From contig JAEWQO010000070.1 in the NCBI GenBank assembly GCA_023460315.1, forward strand, positions 1 to 64,000: DNA of 64,000 nt, read 5' to 3'. This stretch comes from Actinomycetes bacterium (GTDB lineage Bacteria; Actinomycetota; Coriobacteriia; Coriobacteriales; Eggerthellaceae). Both the position numbers and the translations under genes were made by a program. The notes under the pieces were generated by a model. The model made no database searches. It saw nothing but the letters and a program-made list of their open reading frames with translations, and was not told the origin of the DNA. Positions 25,697-33,716 of the stretch are shown piece by piece (position 1 is the stretch's first letter; each line of letters starts with the position of its first letter).

Positions 25697-27415
25697 CTAT
25701 TGTCTCTTTTCGTTACCTGGCCTGTCTTGGCGGTCTTTGCTTTGGTTTTTGTCGGCCCGGCCGGTTTGGTCGTCAGGGGCAGGCTTGTTGCGACTCATCC
25801 GACTGGCAAGTTCGTCGAACAGCTGATTCCGCTTTACCTTTCCGCTTTCCGTACGGGGTATGGCATCAATATACTCCACACGTTCGGGGCGCAAGCGTTT
25901 CTGCACCCGACGGCTGTCAAGATATGCTGCGATTTCAGACACGCCGGGATGCTCGTCGCCAGTTGGCACTGCGAAGAGGCAGATGCGTTCACCCAGCCGG
26001 GCATCGGGCATGCCGATAGTTGCATGATCTCCGATGCCGGGGCACCCGGTCACCACATCATCCACTTCGGCAGCGCTGATGTTTTCGCCTCCCCGAATGA
26101 TGATTTCCTTTTTCCGCCCATTGATGCGGATACGCCCTCGCTCATCCATGGTGCAAAGGTCACCACTGGCGAACCAGCCATCAGCGGATAGGGCGGCATC
26201 GGTCGCTTCGCGGTCTCCGAGATACCCCACAAACACATTCGGGCCTCGGGAAAGTTCTTCTCCTTGGATTCCAGGCTCTACGTCGTTGCCTTGTTCGTCA
26301 ACGGCGCGGACTTCGATTCCCTTGAAAGGCCGGCCAGAGAAACGTCCATTCCATCCCAGAGCATACGCAGGCGGCACGAACACATGTGGACAGCTTTCGG
26401 TCGATCCATACACCTCGCACAGCACGATGCCCTGTTCACGCGCTCGGTGGACCATCGTGCCGGGTACAGGAGCGCCTCCGCAAAGATAGAAGCGCAAGTC
26501 TTTCGGCCGTACCCCAGTGCAATCCATGCATTGCAGCAGGTCATAGATGAACGGAGTGGCTCCCATAGACCAGGTGACGCCTTCAGCGTTCATGAGATCG
26601 ATGGCTTCCTGGGCCTTGAACTTCTCTTGGAGCACCACTTTCCCGCCCAGCAGGAGCGGAGAAAGCAGTCCATGGTTGAACCCGGTTGCATGGTTGAGAG
26701 GCGCTGGCATGAACATGATGTCGGAGGGCCCGAGTTCCAGCTCTTCGGTAAAGCACCTCTCTGAAAACAGCAGGTTGTTGTGAGTGAGCAGCACGGCCTT
26801 TGGCGTGCCCGTCGTTCCGGATGTCGAGAGGATGAGGGCAACGTCGTCGGATGTCGTGAGTGCGGGGCGTGTGGTGAGTGGCTCATACTCTTCCATGATG
26901 CGTTCGACGATGGGGAAAGGAGCGATAGCCGGTAGATCTCGATCAAACACCGCTATGCCTTTGAGCGAGGGAATGTTTCTATATACCATTTCGATCTGTG
27001 TGTCAAAGCGATAATCAAGTGAGGTAGCTGGGCAAATGAAAGCTGCGCTTTTAACCTGATTGAGGACGATGAGAATATCGCGCTCGTTGAAGGTGCGGGA
27101 AAGTGGGTGCATGATGGCACCTATTTTGAGGCAAGCCACGTACACGATGCAGAACTCTGCCCATACCGGCATTTGGAAACTGACGACATCGCCTTCCCTT
27201 ACCCCGATGTCGTCAAGCCAGGCCGCCAATCGTGCTGCAGAGTCGTCGATGAATGAGTAGGTGTATCGGTTGCCACGGTCATCGACGACGTATTCATGCT
27301 CTGCTCGTGCCTGTGCCTGTCTGGTCCAGACGTCTCCAATCGTCTCGTGGGTCCAATATCCTTGCTCGTAATAAAAGCGTTTGCGCCCCTCATCGATTCT
27401 AAGGCCAGAAACCAT
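25697..27415 (-). CDS. acyl-CoA synthetase (AMP-forming), FadK/YdiD-like
   Basis: This 572-aa adenylate-forming enzyme activates a carboxylic acid to its CoA thioester. The P-loop STSGTTGTPKAVLLTHNN is near 207-224 and the hinge motif GRKKEIIIRGGENIS near 452-466. The catalytic lysine region is SGKVKRNQ. Overall it most resembles E. coli FadK, a short-chain acid ligase whose gene lies next to the FixABCX-like ydiQRST genes. A hydrophilic tail of about 30 residues after the usual C-terminus is unusual. AAGGAG precedes ATG 27415. It likely activates the pathway acid, with the CoA-transferase then recycling CoA (inference). Confidence 0.9.
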   Translation of the reverse strand: MVSGLRIDEGRKRFYYEQGYWTHETIGDVWTRQAQARAEHEYVVDDRGNRYTYSFIDDSAARLAAWLDDIGVREGDVVSFQMPVWAEFCIVYVACLKIGAIMHPLSRTFNERDILIVLNQVKSAAFICPATSLDYRFDTQIEMVYRNIPSLKGIAVFDRDLPAIAPFPIVERIMEEYEPLTTRPALTTSDDVALILSTSGTTGTPKAVLLTHNNLLFSERCFTEELELGPSDIMFMPAPLNHATGFNHGLLSPLLLGGKVVLQEKFKAQEAIDLMNAEGVTWSMGATPFIYDLLQCMDCTGVRPKDLRFYLCGGAPVPGTMVHRAREQGIVLCEVYGSTESCPHVFVPPAYALGWNGRFSGRPFKGIEVRAVDEQGNDVEPGIQGEELSRGPNVFVGYLGDREATDAALSADGWFASGDLCTMDERGRIRINGRKKEIIIRGGENISAAEVDDVVTGCPGIGDHATIGMPDARLGERICLFAVPTGDEHPGVSEIAAYLDSRRVQKRLRPERVEYIDAIPRTESGKVKRNQLFDELASRMSRNKPAPDDQTGRADKNQSKDRQDRPGNEKRQ

Positions 27416-27449
27416 CCCCGTCTCCTTACTGCTGCCTCATAGCATTTCT

Positions 27450-27500
27450 ACCCTCGCATATGAAGTCGGCTCGACCGTCTGCGACTTTATATGCGAGGGT
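27450..27500 (-). repeat. long intercistronic hairpin
   Basis: Arms at 27450-27468 and 27482-27500 are complementary over 19 bp with a single non-Watson-Crick position, around a 13-nt loop. It lies between the CoA-transferase and ligase genes, in their transcript, 36 bp before the ligase start codon. With no T-run it is more likely an mRNA processing or stability element than a terminator. Confidence 0.65.
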
Positions 27501-27510
27501 GCGCATAGCA

Positions 27511-27546
27511 CCGCCTGCCGTTTGACAGATTGTCGACGGCAGGCGG
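27511..27546 (-). terminator. GC-rich hairpin after CoA-transferase gene
   Basis: Arms CCGCCTGCCGT (27511-27521) and ACGGCAGGCGG (27536-27546) are extended inward by GACA/TGTC around a GAT loop. It begins 9 bp after the CoA-transferase stop on the - strand. No T-run follows, so partial termination or 3' end protection is more likely than a full stop. Confidence 0.6.
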
Positions 27547-27554
27547 AAGACCTG

Positions 27555-28790
27555 TCACGCAAAAATTGAGGTGCTGCCTCGCACATCTCCACGTTCTTCA
27601 GCTGCAGAAATTTCGTCGGGTGCATAGCCAAGAGCGGACATGATCTCTTCAGTTTGAGCGCCCATGCTGCCGTAGTTCACGTATTCTGGAGCTCCGGGCA
27701 TTGAATCAAAATGAATAGGACAGGTTGCCATGATGCGGTCTCCCGAGGGATAGGGTATCTTTGTCAGCATATCGTTATCCCAGCAGTTCTGATCTTCGTA
27801 GATGTCTGTCGGTGTCGCGGCAGGTTCACAGGGCATATCGTTGTTTTTAAAGGTTTCGAGTATTGCCTCTTGCGTGAATTTAACAAAATTAGCGTCGAGG
27901 ATGTCGACCACGCTTGGGTTGAGCTTCTTTTCATTTACCTTAGCACAGATATTCGCTTCAGGATCGATTGCAAAGAACTCCTGTGGATCAATGCCAAGGG
28001 CGTTACATACTTTGCCGAAGTCACGATCGTACTCAGGCAGGCAGACGCATACCCATTTGCCGTCGGCGCAGCAATACATGTTGTTGAAAGGATTAGGAAC
28101 TTCACGCCGATTTTTGGGATATTCGTTGCCGTACTGCGCAGAGATGATTCCCGTTGACAGCGTATAAAGGCCGGCGTGCTGCAAAGGTACGTTGACCCGA
28201 TCGCCCTCTCCCGTACGTGTGCGGTTGAACAACGCGGCTGCTATGCCCGACGCCAAGAACAGCGAGACGCCGAAGTCCCCAAGACCGTTTGTGGGGATGA
28301 GAGGCGCATCTCCACGGTTCACCGTTGTGCCGAATACGCCACCGCGAGCCATGTAACAGGTTACATCAAAGCCTGCGGCATCCTTTTCGGCGCCTTTGTC
28401 TCCATAGCCGGTCACTTGGGCAAAAACAAGCTGAGGGAACTTTTTGTGGAGCGTTTCGTAATCGAGGCCCATTTTGGCAAGCGATTTGGTGCGGTTGCTG
28501 GTAAGGAACACATCAGCTTCGGCCAAAAGCTTCAGCATAACTTCCATGCCGGTTTTACTTTTGAGATTGAGTGTCATGAACTTTTTCCCAAAATTGGCGA
28601 AATCGAAAGCGAGGTTTTCGTCATCCGACATCGGCATATTGAAAACGCCAGCTTGCCGACGGGCAGGGTCTCCTCCAAAAGACTCTATCTTCACGACGTC
28701 GGCTCCCCATTCGGCCAACACGCGACCAGTTGTCGGTGCAGCAAGATAGCTCGTCAGATCGACGACTTTGATTCCCTCCAGTGGTTTCAT
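27555..28790 (-). CDS. class III CoA-transferase, FldA/HadA/CaiB-like
   Basis: This 411-aa CoA-transferase family III enzyme moves CoA between carboxylates through a covalent Asp thioester. The Asp is D172 in NGLGDFG. By remembered comparison, stretches such as YPKNRREVPNPF and AQVTGYGDKG resemble the (R)-phenyllactate and 2-hydroxyisocaproate CoA-transferases FldA and HadA more closely than CaiB. GGGAGGT before ATG 28790 sets the start. It sits between a dehydrogenase and a ligase gene in a - strand operon. It could exchange CoA between incoming unsaturated or hydroxy acid and reduced product, making the cycle ATP-sparing (inference). No FldBC-type dehydratase is present. Confidence 0.9.
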   Translation of the reverse strand: MKPLEGIKVVDLTSYLAAPTTGRVLAEWGADVVKIESFGGDPARRQAGVFNMPMSDDENLAFDFANFGKKFMTLNLKSKTGMEVMLKLLAEADVFLTSNRTKSLAKMGLDYETLHKKFPQLVFAQVTGYGDKGAEKDAAGFDVTCYMARGGVFGTTVNRGDAPLIPTNGLGDFGVSLFLASGIAAALFNRTRTGEGDRVNVPLQHAGLYTLSTGIISAQYGNEYPKNRREVPNPFNNMYCCADGKWVCVCLPEYDRDFGKVCNALGIDPQEFFAIDPEANICAKVNEKKLNPSVVDILDANFVKFTQEAILETFKNNDMPCEPAATPTDIYEDQNCWDNDMLTKIPYPSGDRIMATCPIHFDSMPGAPEYVNYGSMGAQTEEIMSALGYAPDEISAAEERGDVRGSTSIFA

Positions 28791-28904
28791 CTGGACCTCC
28801 CTGTTTGGTTTCATGATCGAAAGGACAAAGGGCCATCCGCAGCGTGCGGACAACCCTTTGTGTGTAAGAGTTACGGTCTCAAGTGCGATCTCGATGCGAA
28901 AGGG

Positions 28905-30092
28905 CTAGTCCTGGTATTCCACGACACCGCCGAACTTCTGGCAGTTGCGGGCAATCGTGATACGTTGAACGTTCGGGGCACCCTCTTCAAGCCACATGGC
29001 GCGCGCGTCGCGGTACAGACGCTCGGTCGGACCGTACGGGCTGTCCTCAAAATAACCGTCTCCGCCGAAGATCTCCAACATGCCGTCGGATACTATACGA
29101 GTGGAGTAGATGGAGAACAGCTTGCACATAGCTGCCTTTTCCTCAATGTACTTGCTCTTCGGATCATTATCATACTCTTTGCCGAAGTCGTACACCATGC
29201 AGCGCAGCGCATGGGTGTAGGTCTGCATCTCAGCCAATTCGCGCTTGATCATCTGACGGGAAGCGATAGGCTTGCCGAACGTGATACGGTCGTTGGCGCG
29301 AGCCAAGCTCATTTCCAGCATCCGCTGGCACATGCCAAGGTTGGAGGCGGCGATGTGGGCGCGAGAGACAGACAGCGAATGGATGGCGATCTCCATGCCC
29401 TGTCCCTCTTTGCCTAGCAGATATTTTTTGTCCAGCTTCATATTGGTGAATTTAAGACCAGTATGAGCAGCGCCACGCGCTCCCATCATGTGCGGCATGG
29501 GGGTGGTTTCATAGCCCGGGGTGTCAACGGGCACGAAGAAGGCGGACAGACGCTCGTCGCCTTCCTTGTCTGGGTCGGTGACGGCGATGACGTAGGCAAA
29601 CTCGCAGCAATCTGTGTGAGAGATGAGCCACTTCTCACCATTCATGATGTAGTCGCCGTTCTCATCCTTTATAGCCGTCGTATGGATGTCGGCACCGGTG
29701 CCGCCGGACTGCTCGGTCAGTGCGAAGCAGGTGAAGATGGTCTTGTCCTGGAACTTGTCCATGTATTGAGCCTTGAGCTCTTCCGAACCATAGTCATCAA
29801 GAATGCGCCAGTTCAGATCGGCGGCATAATGCAGATGCATGCGCATGCCGCCGGGGCCGCGAGAGAACTCTTCCTGAACTTTGAGGATCTCAAGTTCTGA
29901 GAGATCCCATCCGCCGTATTCTGAAGGCAGCGCAAAACGATACAAGTCGTTCTTGATGGCAAGATCATAGAACTCCTGCGGAAACTTGTTGGTCACCTCG
30001 ATTTCCGGCTGCATTTCCTCGAACGGCCCCTCCGCCAGTTCGCGGATTTGCTTAAGGTAAGCCTGAAACTCCGCATCGGTCAGTTTGCTCAT
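28905..30092 (-). CDS. acyl-CoA dehydrogenase, third homologue
   Basis: This 395-aa flavoprotein of the acyl-CoA dehydrogenase family has an ALTEQSGGTGAD substrate loop (about 123-134). The catalytic-Glu region is LEEGAPN (E369/E370 are candidates), unlike the GGGT of the first homologue. It heads the - strand operon, and its promoter region shares the ATAGA-N5-TCTAT motif with the first dehydrogenase. Three divergent dehydrogenases next to one FixAB pair suggest successive or alternative substrates. The 114 bp to the CoA-transferase gene hold no other gene. Confidence 0.88.
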   Translation of the reverse strand: MSKLTDAEFQAYLKQIRELAEGPFEEMQPEIEVTNKFPQEFYDLAIKNDLYRFALPSEYGGWDLSELEILKVQEEFSRGPGGMRMHLHYAADLNWRILDDYGSEELKAQYMDKFQDKTIFTCFALTEQSGGTGADIHTTAIKDENGDYIMNGEKWLISHTDCCEFAYVIAVTDPDKEGDERLSAFFVPVDTPGYETTPMPHMMGARGAAHTGLKFTNMKLDKKYLLGKEGQGMEIAIHSLSVSRAHIAASNLGMCQRMLEMSLARANDRITFGKPIASRQMIKRELAEMQTYTHALRCMVYDFGKEYDNDPKSKYIEEKAAMCKLFSIYSTRIVSDGMLEIFGGDGYFEDSPYGPTERLYRDARAMWLEEGAPNVQRITIARNCQKFGGVVEYQD

Positions 30093-30210
30093 ATGAACCC
30101 CTTTCTTAAGGTTGGAAAACCTTGCCCTTTATCAGCGATGAACGTTGCTGACGTGGTCATTCTGAACCCATCAAAGGGGCAGCGTCTAATGCGTGTTTTG
30201 ATGTAAAACG

Positions 30211-30234
30211 GTCTAACCGATAGAAAAGGTCTAT
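30211..30234. promoter_or_regulatory. second copy of the ATAGA-N5-TCTAT operator motif
   Basis: GTCTAA (30211), then ATAGA (30220-30224), AAAGG and TCTAT (30230-30234) repeat the arrangement at 13681-13705, with one base less between GTCTAA and ATAGA. It lies about 120 bp before the dehydrogenase start at 30092. Confidence 0.5.
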
Positions 30235-30380
30235 GAAATGGCCAAAACGAGGGGTAACACAAGGTGGAAGAGGGGGGCCGATGAGCCGTGAGCGGTCCAG
30301 GCAAGGCGCTTGGATGGATAAACGTTCCTCACATCCTTGATGTTGTGGGGGAGGCCCGTTCTTCTTCCCGGAGTTGGTTG

Positions 30381-30406
30381 TTACCCAATATGGGTGATTT
30401 GGGTAA
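30381..30406. promoter_or_regulatory. operator candidate for XRE-cupin regulator
   Basis: Arms TTACCCAA and TTGGGTAA are perfect complements separated by 10 bp. A nested repeat ACCCA-ATA-TGGGT (30383-30395) shares the left arm, so three half-sites are packed together. It lies 157 bp before the regulator start. Confidence 0.5.
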
Positions 30407-30562
30407 TATATCTCTCTCTTTTGTCAGGACTTTGTTAAGGCCGATACGGTGGTCGAAGGTGCTGGTATCCATTTGCCGTTTGGACGTCCGCTATGCTGCC
30501 CGTTCATGGGATACTGAAAAGTCAAAGCCATCGGAGGATCATACGAGAGGTTGGAACTGCCC

Positions 30563-31141
30563 ATGGAAACCAAAAACAGACTTGGCCGGAAGATCACGAC
30601 CCTTCGCACGGCGCATCATCTATCGGCGCAGGATCTCGCCGACCGATGCGGATGCGACGTGTCGGTCATCGAGGGCCTGGAGGGCGGCGGGCTTCCTCCC
30701 TCCCTCGCTCCGCTTATCAAGATCACGCGCGCCCTTGGCGTGCGCTTGGGCACGCTCATGGACGACGACGAGGGCTTCGGTCCCGCCTATATTGACAAGG
30801 AACAAATGGAGGAGGTCGCGCGCCTGAAAACGCTCCAGACGGCAAGCGATGCCGGAGACTTGAGCTATTTCAGCCTGGCTGCGGGCCGTCCTTCCCGCCA
30901 TATGGACCCGTTCGTCATCGCGGTGACTCCCTCGGGCGAGACGGACCACGAGCTTGTGGGACATGAGGGCGAGGAGTGGCTCTTCGGCATGGAAGGCTGC
31001 ATCGAGATCGAGTACGGGAAAGACCTCTATGTGCTGCATCCTGGCGAGAGCATCTATTATGACTCCATCGTCCCGCATCAGGTACGCGCCCATGACGGCC
31101 AAAGCGCGAAGTTCCTCGCCGTGGTGTACACCCCGCTCTGA
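30563..31141 (+). CDS. XRE-family regulator with C-terminal cupin domain
   Basis: This 192-aa protein has an N-terminal Cro/C1-type helix-turn-helix (LSAQDLADRCGCDVSVIEGLE, about 20-40) and a C-terminal cupin (about 115-190; EEWLFGMEGCIEIEY, HPGESIYYDS). Such XRE-cupin regulators often sit beside acyl-CoA ligase genes and probably sense a small acid or CoA ester through the cupin. ATG 30563 is preferred; the frame opens at TTG 30551, which abuts the GAGAGG site too closely. It is the first gene of a + strand run with the ligase and the CaiE-like protein. Confidence 0.88.
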   Translation: METKNRLGRKITTLRTAHHLSAQDLADRCGCDVSVIEGLEGGGLPPSLAPLIKITRALGVRLGTLMDDDEGFGPAYIDKEQMEEVARLKTLQTASDAGDLSYFSLAAGRPSRHMDPFVIAVTPSGETDHELVGHEGEEWLFGMEGCIEIEYGKDLYVLHPGESIYYDSIVPHQVRAHDGQSAKFLAVVYTPL

Positions 31142-31177
31142 CATTGGTCAGACCTGCGATAGTGAAAGCTGACACCC

Positions 31178-32863
31178 ATGTCTGAAATCATTGAGCCAGT
31201 TCCAGGCGATCCCCGTTATCCGCTGCACTCCGAGAAGACCATTGGCGCCTACTTCAGGGATCAGGTGGCGCAAGATCCCGACCACGAGTTTGTGGTCTAT
31301 CCCGATAGGGACCTGCGATGGACCTATGGGGATTTCGACACGCGCACGGACAACCTGGCGCGCGGCCTTATGGCCATCGGCTTCGAGCCTGGCGATCATT
31401 TGGGTGTATGGGCGCGCAACATCCCCGATTGGCTCACGTTCATGTATGCCACGGCAAAGATCGGCGTGATCATGGTCACGGTGAATCCGGTATATAAGAG
31501 CCATGAGCTTGACTATGTCCTCAAGCAATCCGACATGAAGGCGCTTTGCATCATAGATGCCTACCGCGACGTCGACTACCTGAAGATCATCCGGGACCTT
31601 GTGCCTGAGACGCTCACGCAGCAGCGTGGCCGGCTCGAGGTGGACCGCTATCCCTTTCTCAAGCATATCATCTACATGGGGCCCGAGAAGCATCGCGGCT
31701 GCTACAGCGTGCCAGAGCTTCTGCTCCTTGGCCGGCATGTGCCGGAAAGCAGGCTTGCAGACGCGGCGGCGCGCTTCGACAACGAAGACGTGGTCATGAT
31801 GCAGTACACTTCAGGCACGACCGGCTTTCCCAAAGGCGTCATGCTCACGCATCGGAACATTCTCAACAACGGCTTCTATATTGGCGAAGGCCAGAAGTTG
31901 GGGCCAGCCGACAGGGTCACCCTGCCCGTGCCCTTCTTCCATTGCTTCGGGTGCGTCTTGGGCGTCATGGCCAATCTGACGCACCGATCGACCATGGTCA
32001 TCGTGGAGGATTTTGATGCGGGCTTGGTCCTGCAGGCCATCCACAAGGAGCGTGCGACGGCCGTCTATGGCGTGCCCACCATGTTCATTGCCGAGCTCAA
32101 CCATCCCGATTTCGACACGTTCGACCTCACGAGCCTGCGCACGGGCATCATGGCGGGCAGCCCCTGTCCTCCCGAGACCATGCGCGAGGTCATGGACAGG
32201 ATGTTCGCGCGCGAGATCACCATCTGCTATGGCTTGACCGAGACGAGCCCGGTGTTCACGCAGACGAGTGCCGACGACGACCTCAAGCACAAGTGCGAGA
32301 CGGTCGGACGCCGCCACCCGCCGGTGGACGTGCGCATCGTCGACCCGGGCGACGGTCACCTCTGCGGTCCGGGCGAGCCGGGAGAGCTGTGCTGCAAGGG
32401 GTACAATGTCATGAAGGGCTACTACAAGTTACCCGAGGAAACGGCCCAGGCCATCGACGCCGACGGATACTTGCACTCGGGCGACCTGGGCACGGTGGAC
32501 GAGGACGGCTACTATCGCGTCACAGGCCGCATCAAGGACATGATCATCCGCGGAGGAGAGAATGTCTACCCGTTGGAGGTTGAGAATTTCCTCCTCACCA
32601 TGCCTGGCGTTTTGGACGCGCAGGTGGTGGGCATTCCCGACGAGCGATTGGGTGAAATCGTGGGTGCATTCGTCCGGACGCGCCCCGGGTACGAGGGCAT
32701 GACCGAGGAAGAGGTCCGCGCCTTCTCCATCCCGCGCATCGCCCGCTACAAGGTGCCCAAGCGCGTGTTCTTCGTGGACGACTTCCCCATGACGCCTTCC
32801 ATGAAGGTGCAGAAGTTCAAGTTGAGGGAAATGGCCGTGGAATTGGTTCAGGAAGGCAACTAG
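31178..32863 (+). CDS. acyl-CoA synthetase (AMP-forming), second copy
   Basis: This 561-aa adenylate-forming ligase has the P-loop YTSGTTGFPKGVMLTHRN (about 209-226), the GLTETSPV motif (about 351-358) and the hinge GRIKDMIIRGGENVYP (about 450-465). It resembles medium/long-chain and CaiC-type acyl-CoA ligases more than the FadK-like copy at 25697-27415. It is preceded by the XRE-cupin regulator and followed 55 bp later by a CaiE-like protein. A strong ribosome-binding site is not evident. Two ligases plus a CoA-transferase give three routes for CoA activation in this block. Confidence 0.9.
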   Translation: MSEIIEPVPGDPRYPLHSEKTIGAYFRDQVAQDPDHEFVVYPDRDLRWTYGDFDTRTDNLARGLMAIGFEPGDHLGVWARNIPDWLTFMYATAKIGVIMVTVNPVYKSHELDYVLKQSDMKALCIIDAYRDVDYLKIIRDLVPETLTQQRGRLEVDRYPFLKHIIYMGPEKHRGCYSVPELLLLGRHVPESRLADAAARFDNEDVVMMQYTSGTTGFPKGVMLTHRNILNNGFYIGEGQKLGPADRVTLPVPFFHCFGCVLGVMANLTHRSTMVIVEDFDAGLVLQAIHKERATAVYGVPTMFIAELNHPDFDTFDLTSLRTGIMAGSPCPPETMREVMDRMFAREITICYGLTETSPVFTQTSADDDLKHKCETVGRRHPPVDVRIVDPGDGHLCGPGEPGELCCKGYNVMKGYYKLPEETAQAIDADGYLHSGDLGTVDEDGYYRVTGRIKDMIIRGGENVYPLEVENFLLTMPGVLDAQVVGIPDERLGEIVGAFVRTRPGYEGMTEEEVRAFSIPRIARYKVPKRVFFVDDFPMTPSMKVQKFKLREMAVELVQEGN

Positions 32864-32918
32864 ACGTCAAGAAAGATGCCGGGCGGTCATCGCCCGCGCT
32901 GGTCGAGGGAGGCTCATC

Positions 32919-33437
32919 ATGATCATAGAATACAAAGGCTCGGTTCCCGATGTTGCGAAAGCCGCGTTCGTCGCGGAGAACGCCACCGTCAGCGGAGAGG
33001 TCGTCGTCGGCGCGGGCAGCTCGGTCTGGTACGGAGCCGTCCTGCGCGCCGACATCGCCCCGATTGTCATCGGGTCGGACAGCAACGTCCAGGACAACGC
33101 GACGCTGCATGTCGACTTTGATCTGCCGGTGATCATCGGCGATCGGGTGACGGTGGGGCACAATGCTATCGTCCACGGGGCGGTTGTCGAGGACGACGCG
33201 CTCATAGGCATGCATGCGACCGTCTTGAATGGGGCGCGTATCGGCAAAGGCTCGATCATCGCCGCTGGTGCGCTTGTCAAGGAGCATGCGGTCATTCCGG
33301 AGCGGTCTCTTGTCGTGGGCGTTCCTGGCAAGGTCATCCGCACGTTGGAAGAGGATGTCGTCGAGGGCAACCGCAGGAACGCCGCGCTCTATGTCGAGGA
33401 AGCCGGGGAGCATGCGCGAAGCCGCGTCGTCGGATAG
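32919..33437 (+). CDS. gamma-carbonic anhydrase family protein, CaiE/PaaY-like
   Basis: This 172-aa left-handed beta-helix protein is built from hexapeptide repeats (IGDRVTVGHNAIVHG...). Three histidines, H64, H81 and H86, match the zinc ligands of gamma-class carbonic anhydrases. CaiE and PaaY are relatives encoded beside carnitine and phenylacetate CoA pathways; PaaY has thioesterase activity. Its position after an acyl-CoA ligase therefore supports a housekeeping or CoA-salvage role in this acyl-CoA block. It is the last accessory gene before the rimP operon. Confidence 0.88.
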   Translation: MIIEYKGSVPDVAKAAFVAENATVSGEVVVGAGSSVWYGAVLRADIAPIVIGSDSNVQDNATLHVDFDLPVIIGDRVTVGHNAIVHGAVVEDDALIGMHATVLNGARIGKGSIIAAGALVKEHAVIPERSLVVGVPGKVIRTLEEDVVEGNRRNAALYVEEAGEHARSRVVG

Positions 33438-33514
33438 ACGGGATCCATGCACGGAACGTTTGTGGGGAGATTGCGATTGGCCTGGTCGCGTTACTAGGCA
33501 ACGACCCGGTAATA

Positions 33515-33523
33515 TGGTATAAA
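33515..33523 (+). promoter_or_regulatory. extended -10 promoter candidate for rimP operon
   Basis: TGGTATAAA gives a TGN-TATAAA extended -10, about 195 bp before rimP and upstream of the leader hairpin. No good -35 was found at 16-18 bp. Confidence 0.4.
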
Positions 33524-33583
33524 CTACACAGCAATGCGTACAGAACGGGTTCGATGCGTGCGCACCATACTTTCGAAACGTGA

Positions 33584-33615
33584 GAAAGTGGGCTTGTTCC
33601 CGCTTTCTTTGTTTG
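33584..33615 (+). ncRNA. rimP leader hairpin (attenuator-like)
   Basis: GAAAGTGGG (33584-33592) pairs with CCCGCTTTC (33599-33607), with one wobble and loop CTTGTT, followed by TTTGTTTG. A terminator-like hairpin in the 5' leader of rimP recurs in many Gram-positive bacteria and is described as the rimP leader. It could attenuate the rimP-nusA-infB operon, or simply end transcription from the accessory block. Confidence 0.55.
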
Positions 33616-33716
33616 TAAAGGCCTTGCCGGCGTCGAGAACCATGCTGGCGGCAGGTGCGGAGGAACCTGAGGTACAGACAGCCCGGAGTGGTTCCGATTG
33701 ACAAAGAGGAGGAAGC

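Larger units (their letters stand above)
30093..30562. promoter_or_regulatory. divergent regulatory region of two acyl-CoA operons
   Basis: These 470 bp separate the - strand dehydrogenase operon from the + strand XRE-cupin/ligase operon. The region holds an ATAGA-N5-TCTAT composite (30211-30234) and a TTACCCAA/TTGGGTAA inverted repeat (30381-30406). No gene was found. Confidence 0.65.
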
